64,000 bases of DNA from Lytechinus pictus (lineage: Eukaryota > Echinodermata > Echinoidea > Temnopleuroida > Toxopneustidae). The stretch covers positions 15,598,001 through 15,662,000 of the forward strand of contig NC_087257.1 of assembly GCF_037042905.1 (NCBI RefSeq), in the 5' to 3' direction. Below, piece by piece: positions 58,557 through 64,000 of this stretch. Below the pieces are notes generated by a model. That model did not search any database. It was not told the origin of the DNA and was given only the letters and a program-made list of their open reading frames with translations. Each line of letters begins with the position of its first letter. Within the stretch, counting starts at the first letter, position 1. The translations under genes were made by a program, and so were the position numbers.

Positions 58557-60560
58557 GTAAAGATGATCCAAGGGTCTCGAAAAGCGAAAGTCCCATGCCT
58601 GCATCGAATGTTATACAAAATTATACATTTCCTTAGAACGACACTAGTAAATTTACTGTCGATTTTAAATATACTGTCGGGTTTATGATTATTCCGTTCA
58701 CACTATATGAAATAATACTACCTAAACATCGTCAAGAATAAAGCAACATTGCACATTGTTTGGAATTTCCTCCTAATTCATTCTTGTAAGCGCATACTCC
58801 TATACTTATAGGCATATATGCTAACTAAATGGGGATTCGTATTTTTTTACTCTCAATGCAACAACATGATAGAGTTTGAATATTCCCCAGTTAGCATTGT
58901 TTAGTAGGCTTACTTTAAAAGGGAGTGTAGGCTAAAGATTCTTAAATGGGATGGGGGGTCCCGAACTGTTTATTTCAACTATTGTCATTGATAACAAATT
59001 GGTCCCTCGTCGATGGCAACGAACTTTCTGACACCAATAGTGGTAAACTAGAACTAACAAAGACACACAAAACAGAAACCGAAACACACAAATAGAGTTT
59101 TAAGTTTTATTGAAATTTATTCATCGAGGTTCTGGAAAACTATGAGCTTTCTGTAACCACAGAGGCAAGTACCGTAATCCAAGGGGGGGGGGGGGAGGGG
59201 TTATGCCTAGAATATCTGAAGCGCTTGATACTATTCTTTACAATCTCACAGGGAATTAGATTTAAACAACGATCATTAGGGAGTGGGGGTTTTGAGCATT
59301 TTTCATTATATATCATTACCTGAACATCCGTCCTCATTTTCATCATCACTGTAAAGGACGGGAAATCAAAACAATCGTGAATTATTATCATTTAATCGGC
59401 AATTCATCAATGAAGATACAAAGAAAATACAGCACGGAACTGTCATGGAAACTGGTATATCGTTTCACACATAGTGCAAGTTCTATCAGTCTATGATGGT
59501 GAAATGAACTTCATATTTTTAACCTGCTTGGATGGTCCCCCTTTCCCGACGAATTTGAAAATTCTTCAATAAGTGTTCATTTGAAACAAAAATGAATCAT
59601 GGAAATTAAATGGATTAATTTAGACTATCGTCAGTTTTCTAGCTGCACCTGATCCTGCCATGGTTCCATGACGACGTCATCGAACTTTTGAATCCCGGTG
59701 ACATAATAAGGGCCCAAAATTAGGGCAAGTGCCGGGGTGGTCAAATTAAGTGAGCACTGGGGTGTGGAGCAGGTGGCCCTTTCGATAACAAGTAATCAAA
59801 TATGGAAGATGGTTATTCTTCTTCAGACTGCTAACAAAATTAATTTCGTTGTTGTCGGATATATTTATGTGTCTATGTTCTCATCGTACCCCTGACATTT
59901 TTTAAATAAAATATAATTGCACTTTTATTTATTCGAAAGGGGTAGGGCTCCCCCTTCCCCCCTGCACACTTTCCCTGCTAAATCACGCCGTACCGACTGA
60001 AGACGTCGTCTATAAAGAGGTGTTATACAATGTTTGTTTGAAGCTAAGCCGACATGTAAACTTACTTTTCTTTCGAGGCGCCCCCTTAAACCAACATGTG
60101 TGTGCGGTCGTATGCCCATGGGCGTGGTATTGATGCGATTGCGGCGATTATCGATAATCAATTTAACATAATTGTAATTTGTCTCATTTTAGCTCATTCA
60201 TTTTAAGAGAGAGAGAGAGGGATAGAGATAGACATACAGAAATATTTACATTGTTGCCCCCAAAGCACATAGAAGACTTAATCTATTATATCACTTGCAT
60301 TTATTGAAGGGAATGTTCACCCTTACCATCGCTGACGTCAAGTTAGAGGCTTTGATGAAATAAAATGAGAGAAATGTAAAGAAGGCTTGGCAAATACCAA
60401 TGAAAATAATGATTGAGTTCTTTTTGTCTTTCTGTCATCATATCCATGCTGAATAGGCCCGACATGCCGTAAAAAGGGGAAAGAAAGATAAAACGACAAA
60501 ATGTATTATTTTCTAAAGTAATTCGAAAGTTATTTTACCCGTGCATTCCATGCATAATCA
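58557..60560. other. Intergenic DNA, nothing recognised
   Basis: A poly-G run at about 59182-59196 and a short GAGA tract near 60207-60220. No gene called. Confidence 0.45.
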
Positions 60561-60834
60561 GGGCCCTGTCTTACAAAGAGTTACGATTGTTCCGATCAAT
60601 CGTAACTCTATGGACATCCATCAGTGTCATAATTTTTTCTATGAAAAATATGCACAATGACCTGTGTATGCAAAAAGAAGCTCAGTGAATTTTCAAGATA
60701 ACAATGAATACATGAATATACATCATAGCTAGAAAACATTTTGAACAAACATGCATTTTAAGTGTTGACGTTGCTGGCCGTCTATATAGTTGCAATTGAT
60801 CGGATCAATCATAACTCTTTGTAAGACGGGGCCC
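60561..60834. mobile_element. MITE, GGGCCCTGTCTTACAAAGAG ends
   Basis: 274 bp. The left end GGGCCCTGTCTTACAAAGAG continues into TTACGATTG and ATCAATCG; the right end is the complement with one or two changes. Non-coding hairpin-type element. Confidence 0.82.
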
Positions 60835-60980
60835 ATGTATACCATTACATACATACTTCTTTGAAAAGAAATATGTTCAAAACAATTGCCATTAAATATA
60901 GCAATTCGTGGAATTTATATCACATGAAAAATCTTATGAGGGAGCTGCGAAGATATGACGTAACAGAAAATAAGCATTAA

Positions 60981-61578
60981 AGGACAAGTCCACCCCAACA
61001 AAAAGTTGATTTGAAAAAAAAAAAAAAAATCCAACAAGCAAAACACTGAAAATTTCATCAAAATCGGATGTAAAATAAGAAAGTTATGACATTTTTAAGT
61101 TTCGCTCAATTTCACAAAGCAGTTATATGCACATCCTGGTCGGTATGCAAATTGGCAGACTGATGACGTCACCCACTCACTATTTCTTTTGTATTTTATT
61201 ATATGAAATATTATAATTTTCTCCTCCTTGTCAAGTGAAACAGTTTCATTTCTCCCTGAACATGTGGAATTACCACTGTTTTAACAGCTTATGGTTAAGT
61301 TAAGTTGGTCCTTCTTGTCAAATCTGTAAAAATTGAAATATTGTATTATTCAAACAATAAAAAAACAAAAGAAATAGTGAGTGATGGACATCATCGACTC
61401 TCTCATTTGCATATCACTGAGTTGTGCATTTATAACTGTTTTGTGAAAAATAAGCGAAACTTCAAAATGTTATAACTTTTTTATTTTACATCCGATTTCG
61501 ATGAAATTTGCAGCGTTATGTTTGTTTGATTTTTCTCTATCGATACAAATCAACAATTTTCTGGGGTGGACTTGACAT
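60981..61578. mobile_element. TTAA-flanked MITE family 1, copy c
   Basis: 598 bp, TTAA at both borders (60977-60980, 61579-61582). Ends AGGACAAGTCCACCCC and GGGGTGGACTTGACAT; interior colinear with 29265-29868 and 33011-33612. Confidence 0.9.
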
Positions 61579-61618
61579 TTAATATATTTATGATAGTACT
61601 CATCATGCTCATGGTTTA

Positions 61619-61822
61619 CACTCTTAAAATGTTGGGCAACATACTGTCCACACAACAATTGAGTAAAAAAAAATCCAACAGTGGGTAGTTTTCAACCAAT
61701 CATGCCAATACTGTGTAGTTTTCACCCAAGGCACACATTATTGGTTTAGAACTACCCAGAATTGGATAAAGTTTGAACCAATTGTTGTGTGTACAGTATG
61801 TTGCCCAACATTTTTAAGAGTG
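61619..61822. mobile_element. TA-flanked MITE, CACTCTTAAAATGTTGGG ends
   Basis: 204 bp with ends CACTCTTAAAATGTTGGGCA and the complement, extending through ACATACTGT and ACAACAATTG, flanked by TA on both sides. The interior has three variants of a TACCCA/TTGG stretch. Mariner-like by target and ends. Confidence 0.87.
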
Positions 61823-61824
61823 TA

Positions 61825-62856
61825 CTTAATCTATTATTTGATGGATTTTCATTAAAGCTCAGAAATCTGTTTCACTGTTTCAATTTTTGTTATTGTAAAA
61901 GATAAGAACATATGTAGAATTAGACGAACAAACCACTGAAAGTTTCATCAACTTTAGACAAAGAATATTAAAGTTATGATATTTTCAAGTTTTGCAATGT
62001 TTCATTGAAGCAGTTCTGTCTTCCACCATGATCACCCATTCTTGTATATTGTAAATTTGTATTTTAGTTGATTTGAAGTCAGTACGTGGGGGGGGGGGGG
62101 GGGGTAGCCATCGAATGTGCTTCTTATTCTCAATACACCCTCTCGCACTCTTTTCTATTCCCACAAATATAAGAATATGACAACCTAAATGACAAAAAAA
62201 AAATCAGGAACGTTGCTACAAACATTTTGATAATTTAATCTGATAGTGAATATATTACTAAGCCAAACATGTTTGTTTTCTTTAGATGCATACATATTAT
62301 AAAACGATTGTTATTAACATAGAAGTAAGAACGGCAGCGAAACATTTATGGCACTAACAGCATCAAACTGCTCACCCATATAAAAAAAAAATACGAATAT
62401 ACATTTATTTTTTTACTATTTACTAATGCAATCATTCTGATCCACAAAGCACAAGCAAATGAAATAGTTAACGTATAAGAAATAACATGAATAAAAAATA
62501 TAAGACGCATTTGATATGAAAAGAGGACAATAAACAATGTTTTGTTAATAGCTGTTTTTCTAGATAGCTCCAAATTTTTGGCCTACCAATAGTTTGCGTG
62601 ATTTTATAAAGATCACAATTGATTTTGAACTAAATAATTAAAACGCTGAATCACATTGAATACAATAACATTCGAAATGAATCGCTCTTCACACCGAGGA
62701 GCACTTTCCCAGTCACTCTAACAACTACGGCTTAGATTTTTAAACAACTTGTTAAAAAAAGTTTAAACGATTCCAAAAAGTTCAAATAACTTGTTTAGAG
62801 TAATAAACGTAATTAGGTTTCGTGTTAAAGGGCCCTACATACTCCAATTGTACCAG
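61825..62856. other. Intergenic DNA, nothing recognised
   Basis: Poly-G run at about 62089-62104. No gene or defined repeat. Confidence 0.45.
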
Positions 62857-63026
62857 GTGGGTGTTTCATAAAGCTGCTCGTATGTTAAGAGCGACTTGAA
62901 GAACGACTGGTGATCCTTTCTTGCGGTAAATGGTATATTCATTTGCGATGGTCTGGCACATTAAAAAGGTTCACCAGTCGTTCTTAAAGTCGCCTTAACT
63001 TACAAACAGCTTTATGAAACGGTCCC
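62857..63026. mobile_element. Small hairpin MITE, GTTTCATAAAGCTG ends
   Basis: About 170 bp. GTTTCATAAAGCTG near the left tip pairs with CAGCTTTATGAAAC on the right, and TTAAGAGCGACTT and GAACGACTGGTGA also have complements. Nearly the whole element folds on itself. Confidence 0.78.
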
Positions 63027-63692
63027 CGGGCTTGGTGCTGGCAAGATGGTAGGACATAGTCGAGCTTCTAAAAGAAGGACAGACGAAATTAAAGCAAAAA
63101 GGGTAATCTGGGTCATGTAACACAAAGATTAGCGATCAATCGTAAGCTTGATTTTCACGATTAATTGTGTATTGCATAGTCAGTCAATCAATCGTAAAAA
63201 AAAAACGTTTTACGATGGTTGCTAAGCTTTGTGTTATGGAGGCCCGATATATATATATATATATATATGTAATTGAGCACGTGAAAAATACAAATAATGA
63301 CAAATCAAAAATGTTTTTACGGTCATTCATTTCCATAGCAACCAAGCCAGGGGAAAATAATATTGTTTCCATTGGTTGCAATAATCATGGAGCTAGAAAA
63401 TTATCAGACATTCAGTCCCTTTTTCCACTAACAAACTCTCTAAACCGATTTAAAGAATAGAGCAACTTCGAGTAGGCGCCGCTCAGTGGCTACCTTTTTA
63501 AAGGATTTTTATTTCTGATTTCTATTTCGAACTACAAGATATAGATTAGTATTGTAATCAATAACATTAGAAATTGGATTGATCGCTGGAAAATGCAACA
63601 ACTCTGTTTAGTTAGCAGCCTATCACATCTTATTGCAAGTCTATTATGTCATTGAGCTAGCAGGAACGATTTTTACAGGGGGTGCTGATGTA
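63027..63692. other. Intergenic DNA with (AT)n microsatellite
   Basis: (AT)n at about 63248-63269. No gene called. Confidence 0.5.
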
Positions 63693-63892
63693 AATTTGAC
63701 AAGCAAAAAGGAAAGAAAAAAAGGTTTTACGACAAAATGAAGGTCATTTTGGTCCCGCGAAATTTGACAAGCAAAAAAAAAAAAAAGGGGGGGGGGAGTT
63801 CGCCACAAAATTAATGTCATTTTGGTCCCGAGAAATTGGACAAGCACAAAAAAAAAAGGTTCGATCGCTACAAAATTAAGGTCATTTTGGTT
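63693..63892. repeat. Three imperfect tandem repeats of about 70 bp
   Basis: Units of the form AATTTGACAAGCAAAAA, poly-A, a variable G/C stretch, then ACAAAATTAAGGTCATTTTGG recur three times (about 63696, 63770 and 63834). The neighbourhood on both sides (GGGGGTGCTG near 63680, ATTCCTGGGGGTG near 63923) suggests it is part of a larger dispersed element running past the window edge. Confidence 0.75.
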
Positions 63893-64000
63893 ACATTTGT
63901 CCATTTTGGCACACCTACCAGAATTCCTGGGGGTGATGCCTATGAAGAATAATACACCCAACACCCCCGCTTCCAAGGGCCATGTATTTTGTTTTGAACG

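Overview
This is an A+T-rich, intron- and repeat-laden animal nuclear window. The sequence suggests a marine deuterostome, most likely an echinoderm and plausibly a sea urchin. The reasons are a Dispatched (Hedgehog export) gene, a large LRR-Ig receptor in one giant exon, RING genes next to long (TAC)n arrays, jockey/CR1-like LINE debris, tRNA-derived SINEs and a high density of short inverted-repeat transposons. The organism call is inference; nothing here fixes the species.

Layout. 1-16.7 kb: repeat-rich DNA carrying copy 1 of a segmental duplication. The order is a flank block at 3.24-4.6 kb, a (TAC)n array split by a 5'-truncated LINE, then an intact RING-finger gene with a C-terminal CaaX box (7451-8083). 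A 1.07 kb element with a 5-bp target duplication (10.49-11.56 kb) and a 1 kb inverted-repeat element (12.07-13.05 kb) follow. The second copy of the flank block is at 14.36-15.73 kb. 16.7-26.3 kb: a 9.6 kb inverted-repeat element with palindromic GTTGCCTAGCAAC motifs near both ends, nested with two LINE remnants, a SINE and two smaller inverted-repeat elements. 26.3-32 kb: a tRNA-headed SINE, (TAC)n, and copy 2 of the RING-CaaX gene (shortened, one zinc ligand lost). Its 3' flank is split by a LINE that is itself split by a TTAA-flanked MITE.

37.0-43.5 kb (minus strand): the coding exon of a predicted 2150-residue type I membrane protein. It has a signal peptide, LRRs with N and C caps, one normal Ig domain, eight Ig-like repeats lacking both canonical cysteines and separated by Ser/Thr-rich linkers, a transmembrane helix and a tyrosine-containing tail. 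46.8-48.0 kb: three near-identical 404-bp tandem repeats. 49.3-56.5 kb (minus strand): a five-exon Dispatched homologue, about 1254 residues, with all splice junctions in phase. 57-64 kb: intergenic DNA with many small inverted-repeat elements and simple repeats.

No operon-like logic applies. The well supported genes are independent: a Hedgehog-release transporter, an adhesion/recognition-type surface receptor, and a duplicated, probably membrane-anchored RING protein. The most unusual items are the cysteine-less Ig array, the RING-CaaX pair, the X-box-like palindromes in the large inverted-repeat element, and a family of TTAA-flanked MITEs sharing an internal motif.
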